The notes below the pieces were generated by a model. The model saw only the letters and a program-made list of their open reading frames with translations, had not been told where the DNA came from and did not search any database. Positions 18,850-27,463 of a stretch of 64,000 nucleotides of DNA are shown one piece after another (the first letter of the stretch is position 1; the number at the start of each line of letters is the position of its first letter). Made by a program: the position numbers and the translations under genes. The stretch spans positions 12,958-76,957 of the forward strand of contig DXYB01000004.1 of assembly GCA_019416065.1 (NCBI GenBank), written 5' to 3'. Source of the stretch: Acidaminococcus sp. GTDB lineage: Bacteria > Bacillota > Negativicutes > Acidaminococcales > Acidaminococcaceae.

Positions 18850-18862
18850 TATTCCACCTTCT

Positions 18863-19159
18863 TCATTTACGAACGGCCTCCTGCATCGTAAGAACGGCTT
18901 CTCTTTTTGCGGCCATTACACCGTTCTCTCCCAGATTTTCATAGCACTTGTACATTTCTTCGAACGCTTGCTTGTCATCTGCTGTGGGAGAATTTTGCTT
19001 GAACTTAATGTACATATCATTGAGTGATGCGCGCAATATAAGTTGCATACCCTTGCGCATGGCTTGAAGCCCGGAAAAATACGCGTACGCGTACCCGGAC
19101 ACCGCCCCGACCGCAAGGCCAAGGGCGGTGTTTAAAATGTTCGATAAAATCGTTTCCAA
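18863..19159 (-). CDS. Holin-like small membrane protein (TTG start)
   Basis: The 98-residue product has one N-terminal hydrophobic segment (residues 4-31, Gly/Ala-rich) and a charged amphipathic C-terminal region. The start codon is TTG, preceded by an AAGGGA-like ribosome binding site. Size and topology fit a phage holin or a small virion membrane protein. It sits among tail genes rather than beside the endolysin, so the holin role is only a suggestion. Confidence 0.5.
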   Translation of the reverse strand: METILSNILNTALGLAVGAVSGYAYAYFSGLQAMRKGMQLILRASLNDMYIKFKQNSPTADDKQAFEEMYKCYENLGENGVMAAKREAVLTMQEAVRK

Positions 19160-19193
19160 GTTGTCGTCCCTTCTTGTAATCCAGATCCGGAGC

Positions 19194-19220
19194 TAGGGCT
19201 GCTAATCACTAGCAGCCCTA
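19194..19220 (-). other. Perfect 11-bp hairpin without T-tract
   Basis: TAGGGCTGCTA (19194-19204) and TAGCAGCCCTA (19210-19220) form a perfect hairpin with a 5-base loop between the tail-tip gene and the holin-like gene. Neither strand has a T-tract next to it. It may be an RNA stability or processing element rather than an intrinsic terminator. Confidence 0.5.
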
Positions 19221-19227
19221 TAAAGAA

Positions 19228-19965
19228 TCAGGCTAAAGTACCAACCAATCCGATGGATAATGTGAAAGGTTGCGTCGGATTTAAATCAAAGTTGGGGGCA
19301 ACAACAAACTCCTGTTCTGCAAGGTTTTGGGTTGTATCAAGGTTCAAAATAGCGGGATAAAGACTCGCACCCTGAGATAATTGCAGCGCTAAGACATTCA
19401 CGGATGCAAACGCACTGCACTGCACATTGCTCACCTTAATCCTATTCTTTTCAGCGTCATAGCTTAAGTCATAAGATTCAAGGGTATAAGCACCCGTGGT
19501 GTCTTTAATATTACTTCCGCTATAGGAATAATATCCCCCATTTACCTGTTGCAAAGTAATCTCTTGATTCATGAATTCTACTTGGGCATTGTCATCCTTT
19601 ACTGCAGCGGTAGCGCTAATCACCATCCCATCGGTTACTTCTAAGGTTACTTTATTGCTGCCCTGGTCCACGCCATTTACTGTAATGTGCCCCGGTGTAT
19701 AACCATTATTGGCAGTAATTAGAAAAGTAATGGGCGGGAAAGATAATGTATATTCGTCTCCGGCATTGCTAATAACGGAACCCATCAATGCTAAATCGAT
19801 GTTTCCATTGGCTACTTGAACAACCGTAAAACTTTTCCTACCCACGTCGATAGACTTGATTGCCGTGCCCATTTGCCCAGGCATATATTTTTCGGTACTG
19901 TTTTTCTTGGCCCGGATAGCATCAGCAATGTTTTTTAAACTTTCGTCGTTGACCAGTACATTCAT
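19228..19965 (-). CDS. Tail fibre-associated / receptor-region protein
   Basis: Residues 9-40 (IADAIRAKKNSTEKYMPGQM and following) match the short N-terminal helix-turn module found in many Firmicutes phage tail and baseplate proteins. The rest of the 245 residues is beta-rich, with a sequence (TFLITANNGYTPGHITVNG) that resembles small beta-sandwich repeats of surface proteins. The gene starts 2 bases after the stop of the upstream 65-residue gene and closes a fibre cluster. It is probably a receptor-binding or fibre accessory protein. Confidence 0.6.
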   Translation of the reverse strand: MNVLVNDESLKNIADAIRAKKNSTEKYMPGQMGTAIKSIDVGRKSFTVVQVANGNIDLALMGSVISNAGDEYTLSFPPITFLITANNGYTPGHITVNGVDQGSNKVTLEVTDGMVISATAAVKDDNAQVEFMNQEITLQQVNGGYYSYSGSNIKDTTGAYTLESYDLSYDAEKNRIKVSNVQCSAFASVNVLALQLSQGASLYPAILNLDTTQNLAEQEFVVAPNFDLNPTQPFTLSIGLVGTLA

Positions 19966-19967
19966 GG

Positions 19968-20165
19968 TTAGTACGCCTCCTTATTTCCATCTTCGATTAC
20001 AGCGGAAGTTCCAGTAAGGGTAGTTTCCCCGGCAGTGATAATCTGAACAAGGTCCTCCCTGGTAATCTTGGCTTCTACTTTGATTTCGCCTACATCCACT
20101 GTAATACTCGCCTCCCCCTGAAGCATTGCATCCACAACATTCTGTCTTGTCACTTTGATTTCCAT
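19968..20165 (-). CDS. Small hypothetical fibre-cluster protein
   Basis: The product has 65 residues and consists of two similar halves: VTRQNVVDAMLQGEASITVD and ITREDLVQIITAGETTLTG, so it looks like an internal duplication of a 30-residue unit. Its ATG overlaps the stop codon of the fibre gene (TAATG), implying coupled translation. I do not know its function; a fibre chaperone is possible. Confidence 0.55.
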   Translation of the reverse strand: MEIKVTRQNVVDAMLQGEASITVDVGEIKVEAKITREDLVQIITAGETTLTGTSAVIEDGNKEAY

Positions 20166-21334
20166 TAGTAACTCACTCCATTTCCATCTATGATATTTGT
20201 AATAGCTGCAGCAATAGCAGTTGCTACTGCTCCAGATGTTACCAGGTTTGTGCTGCCGTCCGTTACTGTAGTATCGATAACCGGCTTATTTAAGATCTGC
20301 GACACACCACTTTCAGCGTTCCAGTCCGCATTGATCTGCCCAGCAGCCGCCTGCATAGCAGATAAGGCGGCAGCCGCTGCCGATTCGGCCGCATTGGTCT
20401 CGCTGGTTTTAGCAGCGGATGCACTGGATGCCGCTGCCGTCTGGCTGTTTTTAGCGTTTGTCGCACTGGTAGATGCGGCACTGGCAGAGGTGGCCACCGC
20501 GCTTGCAGAACTGGCAGCCGCCGTAGCACTGGAAGCCGCGTTTGTTTCTGAGGTTTTAGCATTTGTTTCCGAAGCACTAGCCGCAGTCTCGGAAGCCTTA
20601 GCGTTTTTCTCACTTGTTGCCGCAGCTGTGGCGCTGGAGGTGGCATTTGTCTCGGACGTTTTCGCATTGGTCTCGGAGGTGCTGGTAGCTTTCTGAGAGG
20701 CAAGAGCCGCCGTTTCGGAAGCCTTGGCGTTGATTTCGCTGGTTGCCGCTGCCGTTGCGCTGTTAGCGGCTGCCGTAGCAGAATTAGCCGAACTGGTGGC
20801 GGAATTGGCTGCGTTCGTAGCACTTGTGGCCGCATTGGTTTCAGAAGTTTTCGCTGCCGCCTGGGATGCTGCTGCCGCGGTCTGCGAAGCCTGAACTTCT
20901 TTTTCTGCTTTCTGAATTTCCTCGTAGATATTGTCATACTGACTTGGACTGCTATCCTGGGGGATTTCATTGGTTGTCAGGCCGCTTTGCCCCACTCTAA
21001 TGTCCAGGCTGTTGACGGTAATGGTTTTCACCGTGGTCCCGTCACTCTCTGTTTTCTGACCAAATACATTGACGTTAAAAGTCCCTTCTCCCTTCAGAAC
21101 TTCCCACGGAATGATACAGTTGCCGTTGTTGTCGATTTCCTCATTGAAAAAGAGCGGCTTACCGTCTGTGATAAGGTCGCTCTCTGTTCGTTTGAACTGT
21201 GCTGTTTTATTGGTCCCGTCCCAGTCCTCTGTGAACTGGAAGTTTGCCTGAAGGTATCCGCTGGAATCAGCTACCACAGGATCACGGGATAACAGGTACA
21301 AGGTCTGATACTTCACATAGAATTTTAGGATCAA
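20165..21334 (-). CDS. Tail fibre with Ala/Ser/Thr heptad repeats
   Basis: Residues 1-125 resemble the BppU-type N-terminal domain that docks fibres to the virion (FQFTEDWDGTNKTAQF). Residues 149-328 are a run of degenerate seven- and fourteen-residue units such as ASETNAKTSETNA and SATAAAT, like lambda Stf. These form long coiled or trimeric shafts. Residues 332-389 (DWNAESGVSQILNKPVID, then VTSGAVATAI) are a common fibre C-terminal module. The start codon is TTG overlapping the upstream stop (TTGA), with GGAAGGTGA upstream. Low-complexity DNA here gives long antisense open frames that are not genes. Confidence 0.75.
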   Translation of the reverse strand: MILKFYVKYQTLYLLSRDPVVADSSGYLQANFQFTEDWDGTNKTAQFKRTESDLITDGKPLFFNEEIDNNGNCIIPWEVLKGEGTFNVNVFGQKTESDGTTVKTITVNSLDIRVGQSGLTTNEIPQDSSPSQYDNIYEEIQKAEKEVQASQTAAAASQAAAKTSETNAATSATNAANSATSSANSATAAANSATAAATSEINAKASETAALASQKATSTSETNAKTSETNATSSATAAATSEKNAKASETAASASETNAKTSETNAASSATAAASSASAVATSASAASTSATNAKNSQTAAASSASAAKTSETNAAESAAAAALSAMQAAAGQINADWNAESGVSQILNKPVIDTTVTDGSTNLVTSGAVATAIAAAITNIIDGNGVSY

Positions 21335-21516
21335 GTCGCTTCACCTTCCTTTTGGATAGGATCGTAAACCATCTCATTGTCTTTCAGCACGTAGTCTCTT
21401 GGGTTATCTAATATGGTTTCGCTGCCGAACACGATAGCGCCGTCAATCGGAGCTGGAAGGGTATTCGCCAGGCCGTAACACCTTTTTGTTTTTTCATTGA
21501 TTATGTAGTAAATCAT
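21331..21516 (-). CDS. Small hypothetical tail-cluster protein
   Basis: The 61-residue product begins MIYYIINEKTKRCYGLANT. I chose the internal ATG at 21516 because it overlaps the upstream stop as TAATG and has AGGAG 8 bases before it; a longer frame from 21573 would overlap the fibre gene without a ribosome binding site. Similar short proteins often sit between fibre genes of Firmicutes phages. Function unknown. Confidence 0.55.
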   Translation of the reverse strand: MIYYIINEKTKRCYGLANTLPAPIDGAIVFGSETILDNPRDYVLKDNEMVYDPIQKEGEAT

Positions 21517-23231
21517 TATTTTACTCCTATAATCCAATATGCGACCCAATGGTCGCTTCCGGCATTGTCGCAATAGTAAATCCGGGAACCGTAGGCACTC
21601 TTGAGATAGTCGTTCTGAGTCTCCTCACTCGGCGCACTATAAGACGTAACTTGCATCGGCTGGTCCCATCTGTGATAGTTATCGTTGGATTCATAAGCCC
21701 CTTGCGTGTAACAGTGCCAAATGCATTGCGACTCAGTGTAGCCAGATGGCAGGGGGACGGTAACACAGCCATTGTTCACATCGTCATCCGCCCACAGAAC
21801 GCCCTTCATAATGGTTACCGTCTTGACGTTGTAACCGTTTATCCGAACTACAGAGCCGTCAATGGTCCCGCTTTTAAGAGTTGCCCCGGTAATGTTCCCG
21901 CTGGAATCTACAGAAAAGCTCCCAGATGAGTTTTTAATGGTTGAGCCAACTAGGGTAGTTCCTGTAATGGTGCCCCCCGTCAGTGTTCCCACATTGGCGC
22001 TGATAGCGCTTAGGCTATCCACCTTGATTTTTCCAGCCGTCACTGCTCCGGCAGCGATATTTTCCGCAAGAACTGCGCTTGCACCTATTTTCCCTGCTGT
22101 AACGGCGTTGGCTGCAATCTTTTCCGTAGTGATTGCTCCGGCCAGAATCTTGTCGGCGTTGACAGCATTACTTGCAATCTTTTCTGCCTTGACTGCTCCA
22201 TCCTGGATCCAGTCAGAACCAACCACCTTTGTTACGTCAGCATTGACCGTTTCGGACCATTCGCCATTCCCGAAGCAGTCATAATAGCGGTATTTGAAGT
22301 CGTAATTGCCTTCAAGAATCCCGATTTGAAATACACTGTTCTCGGTATAGAAAGAATGTTCATCATTTGTACTTGTGTTGGTTGCAAGGATTTCCATTCC
22401 TGTGCAGTTAGTCGGTAAGGCTGCCATATGAACGTTGAACCCCTGAAACAGGTTCTCAATCGTTGGGGCTGTAGGGGCTGTTGGCTGTGCCAGTTCATAC
22501 TGGTGTGTCTTGGGAGCACCATACGTTCCAAAGATGGACCGGGCGAATAGGTAGGCGGTGCCGGACCGTTCACTGGGTACAGCATCAGACGTAAGGGCGC
22601 TGGTACTGTCCAGCATCCCTTTATACTTCCCTGCATCCGTGTTTTCCCGGAGTTCATACCCATCAAAATAATCCTGCGTGTTGACTGCCGCCCACTGCCA
22701 GTGTGGTGTTCCGCCTTCCCATGTGACGGTAAACTGATCCGGAGCGTTTGGAAGGTGGCTGGCACCATTCACGGTGATATCCGCCGTTGGAGCTGCATCG
22801 AAGTCACAGCTAATGCCAAACTTGTTAATGGCTACCACCTTAATGGTGTAGGTGGTTCCCGCCGTCAGTTTCTTTACTGTGTAGGTTACGCCATTGGCGT
22901 TCCCTGCATATTGATATTGGCCGGTAGTTCCGGCCTTGTACCATACGGAAGCACCGCTATAGCCGGTCACTGTTCCCTTCTCCCAGGTAACGTATACATC
23001 GTTTTCCGGGTAACCTAAATCATCGGTCACGTGTTCTTCCAAAAGGGTAATGTTTGTAGCCTGTCCATAGGCCGTTGACGTGTTTTCAATGGCTTCAGAT
23101 ACACCGCTTGAAACATTCCCGGCGAACTTTAACAGGGCCTTTTTCAGCTGGGCAACAAACGTGCGCCCGTCCCCGGATACGCTGTTGGGAATCTTTTGAA
23201 TATCATCACTGGAAAATTTGTTGTCCGCCAT
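21516..23231 (-). CDS. Tail fibre/tip protein with fibronectin III-like domains
   Basis: The 571-residue protein has an N-terminal helix (residues 1-55) and two fibronectin type III-like beta domains (about 60-150 and 160-245). Residues 340-405 are a run of K-I-x-x-N-A-V-x-A-x-K-I repeats typical of the central fibre region of lambda gpJ-like proteins (DUF1983-like). A Gly/Thr/Ser-rich beta-helix stretch follows (410-465), then an aromatic-rich C-terminal head (475-571) ending HWVAYWIIGVK. It is probably the host-recognition fibre of a short tail. The head domain is the likely receptor-binding and most variable part. Confidence 0.7.
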   Translation of the reverse strand: MADNKFSSDDIQKIPNSVSGDGRTFVAQLKKALLKFAGNVSSGVSEAIENTSTAYGQATNITLLEEHVTDDLGYPENDVYVTWEKGTVTGYSGASVWYKAGTTGQYQYAGNANGVTYTVKKLTAGTTYTIKVVAINKFGISCDFDAAPTADITVNGASHLPNAPDQFTVTWEGGTPHWQWAAVNTQDYFDGYELRENTDAGKYKGMLDSTSALTSDAVPSERSGTAYLFARSIFGTYGAPKTHQYELAQPTAPTAPTIENLFQGFNVHMAALPTNCTGMEILATNTSTNDEHSFYTENSVFQIGILEGNYDFKYRYYDCFGNGEWSETVNADVTKVVGSDWIQDGAVKAEKIASNAVNADKILAGAITTEKIAANAVTAGKIGASAVLAENIAAGAVTAGKIKVDSLSAISANVGTLTGGTITGTTLVGSTIKNSSGSFSVDSSGNITGATLKSGTIDGSVVRINGYNVKTVTIMKGVLWADDDVNNGCVTVPLPSGYTESQCIWHCYTQGAYESNDNYHRWDQPMQVTSYSAPSEETQNDYLKSAYGSRIYYCDNAGSDHWVAYWIIGVK

Positions 23232-23239
23232 GGTTCACA

Positions 23240-23743
23240 TCACCCCTGTGGCTGGTTGGCTGCCGTAACAGGCCCGTTGACGGCTGCTGCTATAGCCTGG
23301 TTGATTTCATTCAGCAGGGCCTTGTCCTGGCTAACATCCAATGCCTCCTGGTTCTGGCAATAGATGGCAGCCAGCTTGATGCAAACCTGATTCAATGCCA
23401 GTTGGGAGAAAGGCATATCATCATCCAGTTCCACCCTTTTGGTATTGGCGAAATAGCGGATGGTAACGGGAGGATCATCCAGTGTTTTGATGGTATTCCC
23501 GGTTATTTTGATGGGGAATTTCCCTGCCGTCCGGACAAATTCTTTCGGCAGCGCTGTTTCTTCTTCCGTCAGTGTTAAATTATTGAGGAACAGGGGAGAA
23601 CCTGCCCCCACCAGAAAAGAGGAAACGTATTGAATGGTCTCGTTCAGATAGCTCAGGATTTCATTGTCATCCAGGCCGACTTCATCCCGGTCGTTGATTT
23701 TGTCCCGGATCTGATTGATGGCCACATCCACTAACATGTTCAT
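23240..23743 (-). CDS. Head-tail adaptor protein 2 (paralogue of the upstream gene)
   Basis: The 167-residue protein is mostly helical. Its first 35 residues (INQIRDKINDRDEVGLDDNE) align with those of the upstream adaptor gene (RYKLNDNDEVKYSSYDMLNA), and both end with a helical pair, so the two genes look like an old duplication. Podophage adaptors of the P22 gp4/T7 gp11 type bind under the portal and join it to the nozzle. The role is inferred from this and from position between capsid and fibre genes. Confidence 0.6.
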   Translation of the reverse strand: MNMLVDVAINQIRDKINDRDEVGLDDNEILSYLNETIQYVSSFLVGAGSPLFLNNLTLTEEETALPKEFVRTAGKFPIKITGNTIKTLDDPPVTIRYFANTKRVELDDDMPFSQLALNQVCIKLAAIYCQNQEALDVSQDKALLNEINQAIAAAVNGPVTAANQPQG

Positions 23744-23769
23744 TGTTTCATTCGTCCTCCTTTCTCATA

Positions 23770-24411
23770 TCAGCACATAAACGGCATTTTGATTTTTACA
23801 TTGGAGTATCTTCTCTCCGGTACAATACTGCTTACAAGGCGGTTTACTTCGCCCATGAGAACGTCATTATTGGGATTCTGTTCCAGGATCATGGCTACAA
23901 TCTTCACAATGCAGTCAAAGAAAATATCCGGGAGGCTAATGGTGCCCGTTTCAATGTCCTCTATCTCGTTTAACTTGGCACGATATAAGAGGTCAAAGTC
24001 GCTCCTTGCATAGATTCTTCCGGCAAATACTCTATAGGTTCCAAAAGGAAGCTCATCCTCCAGGGTAACGGGAGACAGATGGTATTTATCTTTTGCCCTT
24101 GCCACCCGGACTAACAGGATGAAATCGTCCGGCAGCTCTGCACCCGTCTTTTCAAAGTCGTAGTGCTCTTTCTCCGGTTCATCTTCCCCTCTGGATTCGT
24201 TGTATTCATCAACGGCCTTGTTCATCTCGTCAACACGATATTCCTTAATCTTTTCCAGGAAATCGCTGTTGCTCAATGCGTAAGACTGGTTCAAATATCG
24301 GATACATTCGTTTATGGCATTGAGCATATCGTAGCTGGAATATTTCACCTCATCATTGTCGTTTAGCTTGTACCGGACCTGACGGGATATTCTTTTTGCG
24401 GTAATACTCAT
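23770..24411 (-). CDS. Head-tail adaptor protein 1 (gp4/gp11-like)
   Basis: The 213-residue protein carries N-terminal helices (AKRISRQVRYKLNDNDEVKY), a charged insert around residues 55-85 and a C-terminal helical domain with ELPDDFILLVRVAR and DCIVKIVAMILEQ. The helical plan and location directly after the capsid genes fit the first portal adaptor of podophages. The shorter downstream gene is a paralogue. Confidence 0.6.
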   Translation of the reverse strand: MSITAKRISRQVRYKLNDNDEVKYSSYDMLNAINECIRYLNQSYALSNSDFLEKIKEYRVDEMNKAVDEYNESRGEDEPEKEHYDFEKTGAELPDDFILLVRVARAKDKYHLSPVTLEDELPFGTYRVFAGRIYARSDFDLLYRAKLNEIEDIETGTISLPDIFFDCIVKIVAMILEQNPNNDVLMGEVNRLVSSIVPERRYSNVKIKMPFMC

Positions 24412-24428
24412 ATCTCTACACCCCGCTT

Positions 24429-24749
24429 TTAAAAGAACCGGCGTTCATGTTCCATACACAGCCGTGGGTTTTCTCTCGTCCACTTTCTAATCTGGGCAAC
24501 ATATTTGGCTTCTTCTCCCACAGACCGGTAAAAGGTGGCAAGACGTAAAGTCGGGTCCAGGGTCCACAGTTCCTGAGGAATGGCGAACATGATTTGCTTT
24601 TCATCGCTTTTCCCCTGATTGATGGTGTTGCCGACAATCTTTGAAATCTCTACGGCATCCAGGGCGTCCCGCAGGTCAACCTTATTGGTCAGCGCTACAC
24701 CGCCTTTTCCATCGTTTAAATCCGTGAGTTTCTGCTCATAAATGGCCAT
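24429..24749 (-). CDS. Small hypothetical head protein
   Basis: The product has 106 residues: a Gly-containing N-terminus (LNDGKGGVALTNKVDLRDAL) and a C-terminal helix rich in Arg. It sits between the capsid gene and the adaptors, where head-completion proteins are usual. No family recognised. The capsid-gene terminator is upstream, so its expression may need read-through. Confidence 0.55.
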   Translation of the reverse strand: MAIYEQKLTDLNDGKGGVALTNKVDLRDALDAVEISKIVGNTINQGKSDEKQIMFAIPQELWTLDPTLRLATFYRSVGEEAKYVAQIRKWTRENPRLCMEHERRFF

Positions 24750-24794
24750 GTTTGTGAATCACTTCCGTTCTTTTTCATGGTTAGTGCTAAAAAA

Positions 24795-24834
24795 TAAAGC
24801 GTACACAATACGGACAGTTCCACATTGTGTACGC
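24795..24834 (-). terminator. Intrinsic terminator after the capsid gene
   Basis: GCGTACACAAT (24799-24809) and ATTGTGTACGC (24824-24834) form a perfect 11-bp stem. On the minus strand it is followed by TTTATTTTTTAGC. It lies 64 bases beyond the capsid stop and would reduce transcription of adaptor and tail genes relative to capsid. Confidence 0.85.
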
Positions 24835-24897
24835 TGCTTTTGTTTGAACCATGCACCAGCTTTCTTAGCCGGTGCACAGTCAATCATTGGAATAAGG

Positions 24898-26076
24898 TCA
24901 AATCTTGATATTGGTGATGGAACCGTGTGCCTGGGGCTGAGTGCATTTCAGGCCAATAGAGCCTTCAATCACAAATTCAGAATAGTTACCTTTCTTGGCA
25001 AGGCCGGTGACTTCATGGGTACGGTCGAACCATTTCAGGGTCATATACTGAGTGTCGATAGCATCAATTCTGTCGTTCGGATAGAACAGGTGAGGATGGG
25101 CGGTAACGATACCGAAATCGCTTTCGTAGGTATCTGCTACCAGGTTCAGTTTCTTTTCTGCGCCTTTGCGGATATTGGTGGAGTTGGCCAGCAGCTGTTT
25201 GCTGAACCGTCTCTTGTTGATGGGGTTCATCCACAGGTCGCCAGGATGGGCACCGCGCAGCTGAGCTTTGTACAGCATGGAATCAATGTCATCCAGGGTG
25301 GATTCTGCTTTACCGCCCAGGTCTACCACGTTGTTCCGTTCTACCTTCACATTGGTGCCTGCATCGGTAGGTTTCACCTGTTTGGAGGCAACGGCATCAA
25401 TAGCGCCTTTCATGGTGCTGTAGATGTTGAAGGTGGTGGAGGACTTTACGTTCACATAGTAAGGAACGTCAGCTTTCAAGCCAGCGGGCAGGGTGTCAGC
25501 CACAAAGAAGATGAAGTCGCCGGTGGACAGTTCATGATTTGCGGTGGTGGTGCACAGGCCGCTGGTAGCAACGGTCACATCCAGTGCAGAGGAGTTCAGG
25601 AAATAAGGAATACCGCCAGTTTCAGCCGGTACGGAGGCCGTGCCCTTTACTCTGGCTTCGTTGGTTACCAGGGCATATTCAATGTCTTTGGCATGGGCCA
25701 GGAAAGCGTTCTGCTTCTGACGGACAAATTCATCCTGTTCAGTGTAGATTTTTTCGGTTTTCCGCTGCATGTCGGATACCCAGCCGGTATTCTGGAAAAT
25801 CTGGACGTTGTTAGACAGGCTTCTCAGGCTGCCGACTTTTTCCGTCTTGTAATCTTCCTTTTCCAGATGGGCGTTCTTGATGGGCGGGCGCAGGGCCTCA
25901 GTGATCCAACTAAATTCAGGTTCCTTTGCGTTTGCGTCTGCCGTCAGGCTGGACAGGAAAGGAGTGGTAGTCGGGTCAATGTTGGTGATAATCGGAGAAA
26001 AATCTTCCGCATTACCAAATGCTTCAAAGGTTAAGGACTGGGATTCGCTAGGGCCGGGATCTCTAATTACTGCCAT
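24898..26076 (-). CDS. Major capsid protein (SU10/DUF5309-like)
   Basis: The protein has 392 residues from the chosen start and begins MAVIRDPGPSESQ. Typical SU10/DUF5309 capsid features are the early ITNIDPTTTPFLSSL segment, a helical region with FVRQKQNAFLAHAKDIEYAL and a beta-rich insertion (about 165-245). The C-terminus holds DLWMNPINKRRFSK, VTAHPHLFYP and the final core strand LKWFDRTHEVTGLAKKGNY. It builds the icosahedral head with an HK97 fold. I prefer ATG at 26076 over GTG at 26085: GAGGTGA is at the right distance only for the ATG. Terminators lie on both sides, giving capsid its own expression unit. Confidence 0.85.
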   Translation of the reverse strand: MAVIRDPGPSESQSLTFEAFGNAEDFSPIITNIDPTTTPFLSSLTADANAKEPEFSWITEALRPPIKNAHLEKEDYKTEKVGSLRSLSNNVQIFQNTGWVSDMQRKTEKIYTEQDEFVRQKQNAFLAHAKDIEYALVTNEARVKGTASVPAETGGIPYFLNSSALDVTVATSGLCTTTANHELSTGDFIFFVADTLPAGLKADVPYYVNVKSSTTFNIYSTMKGAIDAVASKQVKPTDAGTNVKVERNNVVDLGGKAESTLDDIDSMLYKAQLRGAHPGDLWMNPINKRRFSKQLLANSTNIRKGAEKKLNLVADTYESDFGIVTAHPHLFYPNDRIDAIDTQYMTLKWFDRTHEVTGLAKKGNYSEFVIEGSIGLKCTQPQAHGSITNIKI

Positions 26077-26108
26077 TGTAGTCACCTCGTAATAAAATTT
26101 TTGTTATG

Positions 26109-26130
26109 AAAAAACCGTCCCGGAGGACGG
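26109..26130 (-). terminator. Intrinsic terminator after the scaffold gene
   Basis: CCGTCC (26115-26120) and GGACGG (26125-26130) with a 4-base loop are followed on the minus strand by TTTTTT. The stem is short (6 bp), so read-through into the capsid gene is likely. The TA-rich stretch beyond it may hold a capsid promoter, but I see no convincing pair of boxes. Confidence 0.7.
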
Positions 26131-26173
26131 CTGTTTCACCATTGGAATATGGATTTTCGGTTTAATTGAACTG

Positions 26174-27460
26174 TTATCTGCCACTGAAATACTTTTGGAA
26201 CCATGCCTGCTTCTGCTGGTAGTTCATGTTTCTCAGGGCTCTTGCATCGGGCCGTTCCCGTGCGCTGCTGTTGCCAGCTCCGGGAGTTTCTACGGCGGGC
26301 GGACGGGAAACATGAGTCGGGACAGTTCCCACATTGGAAGCCTGGGCATAAAACGCTTTCCGGGTATCTTCGTAATACTTCTGGAGAATTTCTGCACCTC
26401 TTCGACTAATCTGTCCATTTTGCGCTCCGTTGATAACCTGGGCAATCTCTTGCGCTTGTTCATAGGGCATTTGCTTGTAGCGGGTGGCCAGCATCTTATC
26501 AATAGCCTGGAAATTAGGCTCCGTCTGCTGTGCGTTTGCTACAAAGGACTTCACATCGTTAAAGATAGCTTCTCTTTCGTTTTCTTTGTTCTGGGCCGCG
26601 CGCTGCTGTTCCATGATCCGTTCGCGGGTCTGGTTCAGGATCATCCCCTGGGCGTTCTGGAGGGCTGCTTCATACATCTGGGCCTTATTGATAAGGTCTT
26701 TATCATCGGTGTATTCTGCTGCATCCAGTTCTTCCTCCGTGATTCCGATTTGCTCCATGGCCTGTTTCTTGGCCATTTGGTTCACACGGTCATAGAATTT
26801 CCTGTTGGCTTCGACAGCCGTCTGTTTAGCCACTTCCGCGGTATCTTCGGTAGGAACCTGGGCGTTTAAGGCTTCTTCAAACCGCTTTTGCTTGTACGCC
26901 TTATACTGCGGTTTGTAAAGTTCCGGGATCCGGGATTCGTCCACCCTGCCCTGCTGGAGGGCATTAAGCAGTTCATTTTCCGTGTATTCCGGTTCCTTGG
27001 TAGTCTTTTCCAGGAATCCTTCTGTCAGCCCGGTATCCGTCTGGATGGCACCTTCCGGCTGCCGCTGGATGTTGTTGGGAATGGCGTTTGGATTAGCCGC
27101 TCCGGGGATGTAGGCAGGCTGGTTCGGCTGCTGTGCGCCCTGGGCTGCTGCCTGCGGTTTCATATCAACAATGGTTCTTTTCCCGGTAGCCGGGTCAATT
27201 ACCAGCTTGACGCCACCTGCGACAATTTCCCGTGGTGCATTATTGCTGTTGCTGCCTCCGGTTTCCGGCGTGCTCTGGGTAGGAGCTGCCACTGCTTCCG
27301 TAGAGGGAGAGGGGGCAGCCGGTGCCGGTGCCTGGGCCTGCTGCGTGCTGGCTCCAGAATTGGCTCCAACATTGGTTTCTACTGCCGGTTGGGGGGTGGG
27401 CGCTGTAACTGCGCTCTCCGCTGCTGCCGGTGCCGGGCCGGTAATAGTCGTTCCATCCAT
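26174..27460 (-). CDS. Capsid scaffolding protein
   Basis: The 428-residue protein has a Pro/Ala/Thr/Gln-rich low-complexity N-terminus (1-140), a long charged helical centre (145-375) and a basic C-terminus ending QQKQAWFQKYFSGR. Scaffolding proteins of podophages have this plan, with the basic C-terminus binding capsid subunits. It lies between portal and capsid genes, the normal place. There is no protease motif, so scaffold removal probably occurs by exit rather than self-cleavage. Confidence 0.75.
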   Translation of the reverse strand: MDGTTITGPAPAAAESAVTAPTPQPAVETNVGANSGASTQQAQAPAPAAPSPSTEAVAAPTQSTPETGGSNSNNAPREIVAGGVKLVIDPATGKRTIVDMKPQAAAQGAQQPNQPAYIPGAANPNAIPNNIQRQPEGAIQTDTGLTEGFLEKTTKEPEYTENELLNALQQGRVDESRIPELYKPQYKAYKQKRFEEALNAQVPTEDTAEVAKQTAVEANRKFYDRVNQMAKKQAMEQIGITEEELDAAEYTDDKDLINKAQMYEAALQNAQGMILNQTRERIMEQQRAAQNKENEREAIFNDVKSFVANAQQTEPNFQAIDKMLATRYKQMPYEQAQEIAQVINGAQNGQISRRGAEILQKYYEDTRKAFYAQASNVGTVPTHVSRPPAVETPGAGNSSARERPDARALRNMNYQQKQAWFQKYFSGR

Positions 27461-27463
27461 TCG

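Noticed and set aside
20190..20970. Repeat-rich DNA that could be mistaken for a CRISPR array or satellite
   Set aside because: The repeats are degenerate, phased in 21-42 bases and encode the SETNA-type heptads of the tail fibre. There are no constant repeats with unique spacers.
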